Part shown: one piece after another, positions 1-10,423 of the stretch | Layout of the letters: every line of letters begins with the position of its first letter | Numbering within the stretch: position 1 is the stretch's first letter | Source: Aldrovandia affinis | Lineage: Eukaryota > Chordata > Actinopteri > Notacanthiformes > Halosauridae | NCBI GenBank assembly: GCA_029706075.1 | Contig: JAINUG010000031.1 | Coordinates: 1,798,001 to 1,862,000 of the forward strand | Length of the DNA stretch: 64,000 nucleotides | Reading direction: 5' to 3' | Made by a program: the position numbers and the translations under genes | The notes under the pieces: model-generated | The model's database searches: none | Told to the model about the DNA's origin: nothing | What the model saw: only the letters and a program-made list of their open reading frames with translations

Positions 1-793
1 AAAAATAAAACTAGATAAGTTGTTGGAAAGATCACTGTGTTCTAAAGCATCAGGGCTTGTTTTGCCATTGTCTTTTCTGGACATTGTTATGTTTTTTTGC
101 TGTGATGAAAGACGAGCATAAGAAATGATAAATATAAAAAAGGAAAGCACATTTTGCATCTGTATTCAAACTTCAAAACATAATGCTTGCACGTTACAAG
201 ACATGGCCTAAAAGATTTAACATTTTACCACTTCAGAATTATTTTCCCTTCTGCATTTATATGTGGATATTTTTCTTCAAGGGTGTCTGGACTTTGGATT
301 GGTAGTTATTAATTAGACTACCGTGACCAAATGCATACAGTTCTTGTGTATTTAGCACCCCAGTAAAATATTTGATCCTTGTAGATGCATTATTAATTAT
401 TATTAATGCAAGATTGCATTGTTAAATATAAATGTTCCTATCATTATCATGTATGATCTTTTACCATGAGCAGTTTGCTTAAAGTTGACAAAGCCATTCA
501 TTTACCCTGTTTTCAATTTGTAAGACACTCGTGTGTTGACAGTGCATGGGTGAGATCAATATTGGGCACATACAAAAGTACTGTGATAGGACAGAGTCTA
601 CAACTTACCCGTGGAAACCCATGCTCTAGCTGACTTTGTCTGTAAACTTGGCAGAGTAAAACTGATATTCTGTTTTGTTGCCAAACTATTTTAAGTTGTA
701 ATATTATGCATATTTGAAGGTTTGTAGTTTCCACATTCAAATGGTTGTTAGAAAGGGAAATTAAAGATGCAGAGGATACACAGCCTTCTGTTG
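1..793. other. AT-rich non-coding DNA, no gene seen
   Basis: This stretch has only short open frames with no recognisable domain. It is AT-rich, with scattered TTAATTATTATTAATG-type sequence near 391-408. I see no transposon ends, RNA gene or exon with convincing borders. Confidence 0.7.
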
Positions 794-867
794 CTTGAAT
801 CCCATGTTGATGAATTGGTTAGGGTATGTAATTTGGATCCCATGTTTGTCTGGTTTTGGTATGTACA
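794..867 (+). repeat. Degenerate minisatellite, left part (2 units)
   Basis: Two imperfect units of about 36 bases are visible, each with the pattern TTGGATCCCATGTT, then a TGGTTTTGGTATGTA-like half. The same unit recurs four times at 1410-1541, on the far side of a Tc1 transposase remnant. The two blocks therefore look like one array split by an insertion. Confidence 0.7.
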
Positions 868-879
868 CGTAGTGAAGAA

Positions 880-1345
880 AAAAAATGGAAACACAACAAT
901 GTCGCAACAGTGAAGGGTTCTGGTGGTTCCGTAATGGTGTGGGGCACATTTTCCTGGCATGGTTACATACCTCTAGGTAGGTATGGTTCATGTCAATAAT
1001 TTTGTAATAGTACTATGATCATCTTCACCCCATGTTAAAGCATTTCTTTCCTGCAGGGAGGGGTGTCTTTGACATTGCTCCTGTCCACAGAGCACAAGTA
1101 GTCGCCCCTTGGTTTCAGGAGCACGTCACTGACGTTATCATTGCCTTCTCAGTCACTAGATCTGAACCAAATCGAGCATTTATGGGATATTCTGGACTGA
1201 CACCTGAAACAGCATTATCCACTTCATCAACTAAGTGCGAGTTGATTGACTTTCTTGTGGAAGAATGGTGTTGTGTTTCTCCAGCAGAATTCCAGATGCT
1301 GGTAAACTGCCACCGCACATACAGGCCATACTTCTAAATATGGTT
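880..1345 (+). pseudogene. Tc1-like transposase remnant (C-terminal half)
   Basis: This is the catalytic half of a decayed Tc1/mariner transposase, the DDE enzyme that cuts and pastes its own element. Around 920-960 one frame reads GGSVMVWGTFSWHG, a Tc1 hallmark. From 1032 a frame continues with MLKHFFPAGRGVF and APVHRAQVVAPWFQEH, the region around the second catalytic Asp, but the Asp itself is not visible (DIAPVHRA where families usually have a QDDNAP-type motif). The third catalytic region is readable only after a frame change (LNQIEHLWDIL, about 1165-1196). The original frame then resumes with LIDFLVEEWCCVSPAEFQMLV. So there are at least two frameshifts, and the N-terminal DNA-binding half is missing. 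No terminal inverted repeats were found. It cannot encode a working enzyme. It sits inside a minisatellite (794-867 and 1410-1541). Confidence 0.88.
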
Positions 1346-1409
1346 CCCTGACAACCTATTAAGTGACTTTTTATTGGCGTTTGCGTTTTGTTTTGTTCAC
1401 TACCTGTAG

Positions 1410-1541
1410 CTTAGATCCCATCTTGGCCTGATTTTGGGTATGTAACTTCAATCCCATGTTGGTTTGGTCTGCTTTTGGTATGTGGCTTTGATATCATGTT
1501 GGTCTGGCTTTGGTATGTAGCTTTGATCCCCTGTTAGATGG
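1410..1541 (+). repeat. Degenerate minisatellite, right part (about 4 units)
   Basis: Four units of 35-40 bases follow the pattern CTTTGATCCCATGTTGG then TCTGGTTTTGGTATGTAG, starting near 1410, 1446, 1485 and 1520. The last is partial. They match the two units at 794-867, so the array flanks the transposase remnant on both sides. Confidence 0.75.
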
Positions 1542-4101
1542 ATCCGTGTGTTGCATTCTCCAGGATTTTTTTAATTTTTACTGTCCCCGCCTTGCGTTTG
1601 TCTTGTGTACGCACACCTTTCTTGTGTCTGCTCAGTGGCTGGGGATTGGCTGAACACTGTCTCCATAGTCATTTGGCTGGTTGCAGCCATTGCCTGCCTT
1701 GCCACTGATCAGAAGTTAACTTGACATTTGTGTGGAGGTAAGGGAATCTGCGCGCAATTAAATCTCCAACCGCATGGAAGAGCCGTCCCCCACCTCTTCA
1801 TCAGCAGGAGGGGCGGCAGCGATGATGAAACTGTCCCAGCAGGCTCCTCGCCACTTCCCGGTCGTACAATCTCCATGTCAGATTCAGTTTTTAAACTTCC
1901 CAGCGAAGGCCTGCACTTCCCCAGCAATTAATTACAACAAACGTCAATTAAAAATCTTCCAAATATTGTGGGAGAATTAAATTTCAATTATAAAAATTAC
2001 ATTACGTTCGAGACAACATTAAAATTGCTTTAATGAATTCCGCTGAAGGTGACAGTTGTTATTTTGTGGCCAAGAATTACGGGCGGGTTTTTCATAGAAA
2101 TGTGAAGTGGAAGCAGGGAAAGTGGGGGGGAGAGGAGGGGTAGGGGGGTTTATACAGGGATAAGAAGGGGGAGCATCACTTACTGCCCGTCTGCTGTGCT
2201 ATGGAACTTAATGCCTCGTTAGAGGGCTTTGTGGGCAATAGTTTTAGTCATTGATCTGAACAAAAAAATAAAAATAAAAAAAACAGCTTTTGCGGGCACT
2301 TTTCTCAGATGCCACTGCTGCTCACGTTTTTGTAGAGCGTAGTACCACAGGCCTCTTCTTCTTTCAAGCTGTATTATTTAATGACTGCCACATGTGTTAG
2401 ATTAGCAGTATTAAAGGACAAATTTAAAGTGTTGTTATATTTCTAGGAAAAAACACAAGACGAGTGTGGTTATACAGTCCATTTTTTTTTTTTTATCAGT
2501 GGTCGATGATTAAGTAATTTGGCGGGGGCACTAAAGGCTATCATTTTGTTGGAGCTGGAAGTAATTTGATCTCTGCCTTTCATGGGATCAGTGGTTTGGC
2601 TCGCTGGATTGTACTTCCAGGGTAAAGGCAAGAGACCCCCACCAGCCACACCCACTCCACCCCATGTCTGTGGCTAGGGAAGCAGGTCTGTGTGTATCTC
2701 CACAGATACTCAGGGCTTGGCTGAGATGCTTTGTATCACAGAGATTGGTTAAAGTGGATGAGCTTTAAATTACATCAAGTGCCCCACAGACGTAAAAACA
2801 ATGTGAACAGTCCTCTGCAGAAATTGATTAGATCAAATTTCTTCAGTCCTTGTACAGAGTAATGCACTGAAGAGTCAGCTGACAGAAATGAGGGAGAATA
2901 CTTTTAAGTTGATTGTAATTACGCTTATTTATCCCACAAGGGCCAGTTTTTGTCCTGATAATAAAGACCGTAACACATGCATGTAATACTATGCATTTAC
3001 GTTCTGATATTGCGGTGAATGGTCTTGAGTTTGACTGCCCTAGTCTTTTCTTGTGCGTATTGACTTTTGTTATTGATTTTTTTGTTTGTTTCATTTGTTA
3101 TTTAGAAGGGGTTTTATTTTTTAATTGTATTGCACAGCAAGACTTTTGCACAGCATTTGTACAGGGAGAAGTGTGTGATCTCAATAGGAGTGAGCAGGGT
3201 CTTTCCAGCACTCTTACTGCTTTCCAGAAGGAGATTGACTGCCAAATTGATGGGCCATCATGATTTTAACTCGAGTGAAGTGAACCCCTCTACTTTCTCC
3301 TCCCAAGAATGAAGCTTCACTAAGCCCAGCACAAAAGCATGAAACCTTCAAAACAGTCAGCATTCACTCACATTTCAAACAGAACCTCATATTTTGTTTC
3401 TACACTTAACTGGAATTGATTTTGGTTGTTGACGGTTTGGTTTTGTGGCTGATACAGATTTAAGAACAGTTTTTTGCCTTGGGAGAGTGGAGTGGCCTGT
3501 GTGCTGTTGTGGCATGCACAAGGCAAATCAGTTCAGTTTGACAGATGGACAAGGCAAATTGTTTTAATTGAGCCATTATGTATTATCAGTCACTTGTGCA
3601 TAAAAGTGGCATAATGTTGTTAAGGACGACAGAGAAGCGCGTTTTGGCCTTTATTTGCTTATTTGTGCCTCTAAACTGGAGGAGTTGGAAGATGATTAAC
3701 AGATGAGAACAGGATCTTTAGGATATTGAGCTCACATGAGCAGACGTGCACACACACTCCTACACTCAGTCCTCTGTGTGGCCCTTCGGCTCGAAGAAGA
3801 CGTGCTCAGTGAGATGCTCTTCAGAAGTCGCCGGAAGAAGTTTCAGTGCAGGCGCAAAGCAAATGTCTGCGTGCTCGAGGCCCTTGGTCCAGGATGTTCA
3901 GAGTTGAACACATTTAACAACTGCAAAACGTGCGGGCCACTTCACGTAGATGCTGTTGCGAGAGCATTCCATCACTAGCATGATTGAATCACCATTGGAT
4001 GTAATCCTGATAAGACATCAAATTTGCACCATATGCAGTGGGTGCTAAACCACTCAATGAATCATTGGTCTCCTAATGATCTGTTCTTTAAGTGCATTGT
4101 T
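1542..4101. other. Non-coding DNA, no gene seen
   Basis: No convincing gene. At 1915-2080 there is an AT-rich block with repeated CAATTA and AATTAAA motifs that could bind homeodomain proteins. At 2130-2155 there is a short G-rich tract. Open frames of 60-90 codons at 2991-3263 and 3736-3978 show no domain and look like chance. Confidence 0.6.
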
Positions 4102-4121
4102 TATATATATATATATATATT
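4102..4121. repeat. (TA)n microsatellite
   Basis: About ten perfect TA units, followed by a T/C run. Confidence 0.9.
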
Positions 4122-5317
4122 TAGTTTTTTCCCCCCATGGATTGATTTTAATTTTTAAAGCTTTCACAACCTTTAACTAGTGGCCTGTGTCAGAAGTTAT
4201 TTTTGTCGATTCAGTCATAGTGAAAATACATTTCAATTGGGTCTTTTAGCTATTATATGGCAGCAATCATCCACTTCATTATCTTGTTCAAATAAATACG
4301 AGTGGCTAGGTGTAGAGTGTTTTGTTGTTGTTGTGGTAGGTTGAGTAATTGTACATTTATAACCGCTGTTTTCATTCCAAGTTCGCAGGGACCCGTATAC
4401 GTCAAAATGGAAAGTATGTAAACAAAACGTCAAAGTTACGTTTGTGAGTATCTGAAAATGCACATGCTTATTAACACTCCGCAACCACATACAGTATATC
4501 TTGTCAGCAGGGACAGGACAGCATCCTGCTCTTTTGCCATCTTGGCAAATTTTCTGTGTGTTTATTTATTGGACAGCATCTGTGTGGACCTGCTATGCTC
4601 CTGCTATTGAGGAGTCTGTTTTCAGTAATGCGAAACCCGACCATAATACGTATTTCATCGCTAACGTGTGATCTTTTAGCACATTATAACTTCCGATCGG
4701 GAATCCACCCTCAGAGGGGCTGCTTGTGCAGTGTTTTCTCTGACGATAATATGAAACTGCCAGCTGCCTGTTCTGCAAAATAATCATCAGGCATGGCAGT
4801 ATGTTCACACTAGGCTCTCAGTGTGAAGGCTCTGCATGTTGAGGAGTAGCACTCAGACCTGACTCGATAGTGAAATTCGGTCTTATGTATAAAGGGGTAA
4901 TGGCCTGCAGATTAACATAAAAAGGAAAATGGCATTTCTTCCCCTCTGTATATTGTGTTGCAGCGATAACATTTCTGAAATATTTTTTGGTTCGTGTGAT
5001 CAGTGCAGTTCATAAGGAGTTCTCAAACGTTCCAGGGTCCATGTGCTTATTTTCTCTAACCTATTAGGGAGAATAACTGATAAAAAATTGTTTTTAAAAA
5101 GTATTATAGTCCAACATATCACCGCGTATTTATTCCTTATGGTTCATTTTAATAGTAAGTGCCTATGCTTGCTATTGCATGCTTTTTATTGAGTTTATTT
5201 AGTATGACTTGTGACAGGTACTGGCAAGGAGGTATGGCTGAATGCCAGTACACACAAACAAATAATTGATGTAGCTACAGGTGCAGAGAGATGCAGATGG
5301 AGGAAAAGCACATCATT
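4122..5317. other. Non-coding DNA, no gene seen
   Basis: AT-rich single-copy-looking sequence. The open frames here are short and overlap on both strands without any family signature. Confidence 0.6.
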
Positions 5318-5528
5318 ATTATAATTTACTTATTTGCTTAGCAGACAGCCTTATGCAGAGTGAGTCACATAGCTTACATATTACATATTATCCATTTATA
5401 CAGTTATGTGGAAACTTACCAAAGAAATTCAGGTTCGGTGCCATGCTCAAGGGTACAATAGCAGTGCCCCAACCTGGAATAAAACCTGCAATATTTTAAA
5501 ATAATTTTACCACTACACCACTTTGCCC
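5318..5528 (-). mobile_element. tRNA-derived SINE of the common fish type, old copy
   Basis: Read on the minus strand, the copy runs from a worn tRNA-like head near 5528 to a tail at 5318-5345 resembling the 'agcagacgcttttatccagagcgactta' tail common in fish SINEs. The middle contains the phrase 'ccatgctcaagggtacaatagcagtg' (plus strand, about 5440-5466), which recurs in the copies at 47.4 and 51.1 kb. The tail is usually explained by mobilisation through a partner LINE of the L2/CR1 group. That is family knowledge, not visible here. The head is too worn to recognise the A box. Confidence 0.8.
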
Positions 5529-8065
5529 TTAGTACATTCCTGTAGAATGCAGAGAACAAAATTGATGACAAAAAATAATAATTTTAAAGTTGACTTCTGC
5601 TTGATAACAACTGTATTATACTGTACAACTGTATAACTTGATGGACTATTAAATGAAATATTGGAATATGTCAAATGTGACACTATTTTTCACAAGCTTC
5701 ACTTTTAAAGTTTGTTCTATTTATTAGATTCTAACCAGTGCCCAATTTCAGTTTTTTTTTTTTTGTGGGAAACCTATAGAAAGTTGTTTGACTTACTCAC
5801 CTTCCATTTGGTTGGTTACCACGGTTGCTTTATCTTTTCACCACAGGAATAGGAAATGTCACCATTGGGTGCAGGATCACTTCACTTTTTAAAGTATCCG
5901 GGGTTTTGTTTTCAATATTCGCTCCACTGTTTTGTTCTGCTTTGAATAAAACATGACACCATTATTCCCATTCTGAAGTCATATCATTTTCAGCATTAAT
6001 TTACAGTACTTTTTTATGCTATTGCAGTACTTTTTTATTGGGCAACAATAAGTGCACAATAATCAAAAAAATAAAATTAATTAAAAACTAAAATGGAACT
6101 GTCAACCCTGTTATTGCAAAGCAGTAGCAGAGAATAATTAACAGCGCTACCGCATGTAGTTATTTTCATCCCACTCAAATCCGATGCGCATGATACATGT
6201 GCACAAACGTGCACACACGCGCACCTCAAGACCGAGTCACATAGTCCCCCTTGCCAGATCAGTTGCTAGATGATTTCGCAGGCCTTGTGGGCAATACTTG
6301 TGTCCAGGCAGAACACTGATGGGCTACAGTCAGCAGCTGCATGCAATTTCCAGCATCACTCATTGAAGTGTAATAAAAGAATATAAGCCGCGCTTGGGGG
6401 AGGGGAGAGAGACCGAACGCTGTACAGTTCACCATACAGCACGAGCAGACATGGAAGCACGGCGCTGCCTGACGTGAACTTTCAGTCCTTTGATTTCGAT
6501 CGAGTGCTAAGGCTAAGCAAACCTTTTGTAGCTTTATTTAGGCTCGAAGTAGTATCTCAAAGTTGTTTTTCTTTAAGTTGTTTTTGTATAAGGCAGTTCA
6601 TTTTAATGGACAAACCCGTGAAATATACAATTTTGTTTCCCAACAATAAGGCCATTCTCTCTTTTTGCACAGGGATCATTGCACATTGCACACCTGACCT
6701 GAACCACATTATGAACATGAATGCAAAAGTGTCTTCAGCACTCCAGTTTAGTTAGTTAGTAGTTAGTTGTACTAGATCTGCTGTCTTTTCCCCTCAAATA
6801 AAGTGCCAATGCCATTCCCAAAATTACCAAGGTAGTTTAGCAGAGCAGTCATTTTAGATTCAAGCGAGTGGTCCAAGTTCTGTGAGAAATTCTCAAAAGT
6901 GTGAATGTTTTGTAATAAGTTAGACATGGTTCAGAAACAGGCTTTTTTTCTGACTTGTCGTATGATGCTAAGGTATATGACTTTATTTGGGGGAAGCTAA
7001 ACCTTGCCTAATGTAACACAGTGTTAAGGAGTGTTCCATCTTGATTCACACTTTCATTGCTTGGTTGCAGGAGTATTAGGACCATTAGGATATTAGTATC
7101 ACAGTTGGGACGACGTTTATTTTTATTTCTTTTGGCCGAATACTCATTTAAATAGATTTTTTTTACAGTTTGTATTTCCATATATGAATTTAGATACAAA
7201 CAGTAATATGACCTCAAATGAAATTCTGCATTCAAATTACCTCATCAGATGGCTAATCTCTTGGGAAGGCAACACAAAAACAATTTGTCAACGGCGAGAT
7301 TGTTTTGTTTCAGTTTGTTGCGTTCCTCGTGTCCCCGATCATTCAACACCTCCTCCGATTAGTGCAGACGGGATTAGCAGGTAATAAGTTAAATGTTTTT
7401 TGGGGGGGTTTTTACACGGCTCATAATGCGAACGACTTTTGGCCTAAGTGTCTGCGTGACGCTTTATAATCGGGTCAAGTTGCGCCGAATGGTGTCTCCC
7501 ACTCTTTGGCAGGGGCTGGCCCACAATCCACAATAGCACGGTAGTGAAGGGTGACAGGAAGGGCCAGGAGTCCTGGAGAGATCCCGGGCAGCTGGCTGCG
7601 CGGGAGAATAGGAAACGCCGCGCTGATGAAAACTGCAGAGAAAAGCAAATTAAAGCTCATATCTGTGATCTCACTCGCCTCTCTGCGCTTTCCTGTTTGG
7701 ACTTGAAGGTGATTGGAGCCAAGGCAGTGACAGTTGACGGAAGCGCTGCGAGGAGAGAGTATTTATTTACAGTGAGACGCGGTGATGCTTGTTCAGGATG
7801 CGGTTTCACGCAGGATGTGCCGTCCCCACCCCCACCAGCTCCGGTCTTATCTCACAAAAGAAAGGCAGACCCATAGGTGGGAGGTAGGTGGCCACGGCTC
7901 CGGGCAGGAGATGGCGTTGCGTAAGAGGCCTGGGCACCTGCACTGTCCTGTTAGAGTTGGCCCAGTGTGGCTTCCTGCTCGGGCTCTGAAGGTGTAGATC
8001 ATGGCCAGCACAGGCCGCTCTGATTGGCAGTGGGAAGAGAAAGAGGTGTGGCGTTCGGTACGCAG
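5529..8065. other. Non-coding DNA with a possible TATA/poly(A) pair
   Basis: No gene recognised. A TATA-like sequence lies at 6382 and an AATAAA signal at 6797, in a block with moderate CpG content. The open frame between them (6474-6755, 93 codons) has no family signature. From 7440 to 7990 the sequence becomes GC-richer without a recognisable exon. Confidence 0.5.
6382..6387 (+). promoter_or_regulatory. Possible TATA box
   Basis: TATAAG occurs in an otherwise GC-rich setting (AATATAAGCCGCGCTTGGGG), with a purine-rich stretch about 30 bases downstream. It could be a core promoter or the promoter of a solo LTR, or it could be chance. No gene follows that I recognise. Confidence 0.15.
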
Positions 8066-8285
8066 TGGGGGGTGGGGGTGGGGGTGACAGTGGATGTTGT
8101 GTGTCTGTGAATGAGGGCAGTTGGGGGGGGGGGGGGATTTTGTGTGCGGTGTCTTATGTCCCCTACCAGGAATACACTCAACCTGGACAACTGGAGAGGG
8201 GTAGATGAGGGGTGTTGGTTTGGGGGTTGTGGGGTTGGGGGTTGGGGGTTGGGGGGTTGGGGGGTGGTGGTGGTGGTGGTGGGTG
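8066..8285 (+). repeat. G-rich tracts with quadruplex potential
   Basis: Three blocks lie close together: GGGGGGTGGGGGTGGGGG at about 8067-8085, a run of about 14 G near 8123-8136, and 8208-8285 built of GGGGGTT and GGGGGGTT steps ending in (TGG)n. The last block contains at least six G runs of four or more, separated by TT. On the minus strand the same DNA gives a proline/threonine-rich open frame (7847-8446) that is a low-complexity artefact. Confidence 0.85.
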
Positions 8286-10132
8286 TACATCTTAATAAAC
8301 CTGCTTTGCACCATAGTGACTGTGTAATTATTGATTTTATCACTACAGAACTCAAAAGCATCCCCATAAACACACTTGCATTTGTGCAGAGAGACCGGAA
8401 TGACAGAGGACACATTTGGTATAATATCTTTCAACACAACATTCAAATTAACATCTTAGAATAGCTTAACTTGATAATTTCTTGACTCGTGAGGCACTGT
8501 TTAGATTACAGAGCTTTTTCTCAACAAAATGTAGAATTTAATTTGTATCTGTAGTCTGTAATTTGGATGCCAGTAATTGAATCTGTCATATTATATTGGT
8601 CATGATTTCCATGTATGTTTTCGCTTTGAAAAGTACATTTTAATGTACATGATCTAAGATATCATTTTTAAAAGACATTTTTTTTTTCACCCCCCAAAGG
8701 TTAATGAATCTCTTAGCTTAAAAGATAAGAGCTAATCCCAAAGCTTAAAAGCTCTTTAAAATAATGTAATAGCCTAAAAGTTATAAACAGAAATGACTGT
8801 ATTCTAAAAGGATACTAAGAGTATTGTGGGTTCGATTTTTGTTTCTTTATTAATTCAATCACAAACCAGACATGCCAAACAATTTTTGAACAAAGCCTAA
8901 CTCTACAACAAAGCCTAACTAAGTGTTTTTAGTTGAAGAAAATATTTGGCGGTGGGAGAAAAAAAAACCAGAAAGACATTTTGACAACTCCTGGCTTCAT
9001 GCCGGTACTCGTCCACATGCACTTTCAAAGGCATGTTTTATTGATTGTCTAACGGCCCTCGGAGGTGTAGACTTCAGCATATGAACTCCAGAGCTCGTGG
9101 CAAGGGAAGCTACCTGTATAAAACACACATCTGTTGAAAGTGTGCAGCATCATAAAACGCCCCCAACATCTCTGTACCTCATTTTATTAACCCCTAGCCC
9201 ACTGCAGTGTTTTGTCCACCTAGTTTTACCCAACTTTCAGTTTGGTTCATTTTGGAATACTGTTGGGACGCATTATTTTGAAATGGAAGGGACAGCATTC
9301 GAAACTCTAGGATGAATAAAATTCCCATTGTCGTGCAGCCATATCGCATTCATTGTAACTTCTGTAGCTATTATTAAAATTCATAACGTGTGTTTAACGT
9401 TTTTTTATTGATACTTTCATCCTCAGCCCAACTACCTTTTATCTGCAGATCACCTTCTTTTGTACTGTAGACGATTGCATCGAAATGATTTAGATGGGTG
9501 TCAATTTATGTGTACAGTTCACTAGTTTCAGAGATCAACATGAAACATTTGTCATGAAAAATAAAGCCACAACCTAGCCGACCGAGTTCAGAGACATGGT
9601 GTGAAGTCACTGTTTCAATTTGGCTCTTAACAAAGCTTACTAATACAATAAGACATTGTGTCTTCTTTTTGTTAATGGACTAGTGATATAAATAGTTACT
9701 GTAATTGCTCTGCCTCTTTTTGGTACCCTTGTGCTTCAGGTGAAGGAGGATATTTATTGAGTGAGACTATAGTGCTGAATTATTAAAATTCATGTTAAAA
9801 ACCCAGCATTTCACTTTTAGTAATTTCAAATAAAGTGACTTCAGTTGACAATCTCAGTTAGGGGCCTACACAAATATAGCCACATAGGGAAATTTGCTCT
9901 ATAATACAAAATGTTTCCTGTGCACTTTAGCTTTGTACATTTATGGCTCCTTGTTCTGCATCTGAATTGTGAAAACTTAAAATTACTCAATGGAAATCTG
10001 CCATGTGAGGTTATTTTGTAAATAAACATGGGGACATGTTTTGTGTGTGTGTTCATAAAGATTAAATGCATTAGATAGTTTATACACATTATGCCTTATA
10101 ATTGACTGTACATACTCATTTTAAAAGTTTAT
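8286..10132. other. AT-rich non-coding DNA, no gene seen
   Basis: Single-copy-looking sequence with short open frames only. A purine-rich stretch with repeated AAAGCTTAAAAG-like words lies at 8710-8770. No transposon ends or exon borders stand out. Confidence 0.6.
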
Positions 10133-10423
10133 TGTGACGTAACGGTAAAGGCATTCGCCTAGAGTGCAAGGTGCCCACTGCGGCCTGGGCTCGATTCTAC
10201 AAGAGCTCGCCCCGTACAAGAGTGGCTCTGTGTGTATCGGAGTTACGGTCGGCGGCTTGGCGGGGTTCCGTCTCGGAGGAGGAGGTTCAATTGCCTTTGT
10301 CACTGCCGGTCCCAGTGCTGTGGCAGCGAGCTTGTAGTGCGAGGGGGGAAGGGGGGGATAGTTGAAGTAGAAAGAGGGTACAATTGGCTACCAAATTGGG
10401 AGAAAAAAAGCGGGGAAAAAATC
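10133..10423 (+). mobile_element. tRNA-derived SINE, family B, copy 1
   Basis: The 5' head carries RNA polymerase III promoter-like boxes: TGACGTAACGG near 10135 fits an A box in 10 of 11 positions, and GGCTCGATTCT near 10188 fits a B box with two changes. The body shares blocks with the inverted copy at 13.9-14.2 kb: CTGTGTGTATCGGAGTTAC, a GCTTGGCGGGGTTCCG block and GTCACTGCCGGT. The 3' end reads ACAATTGGCTACCAAATTGG, then GAGAAAAA, and is shared with the 26.4-kb copy. I recognise it as a tRNA-derived SINE but cannot name the family. Confidence 0.8.

Noticed and set aside
6122-6810. Solo LTR with TATA at 6382 and AATAAA at 6797
   Set aside because: No TG...CA borders, target duplication or primer site could be identified.
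7847-8446. 199-codon open frame on the minus strand, Pro/Thr/His-rich
   Set aside because: It is the complement of the G-rich tract. Its composition is low-complexity and no domain is present.
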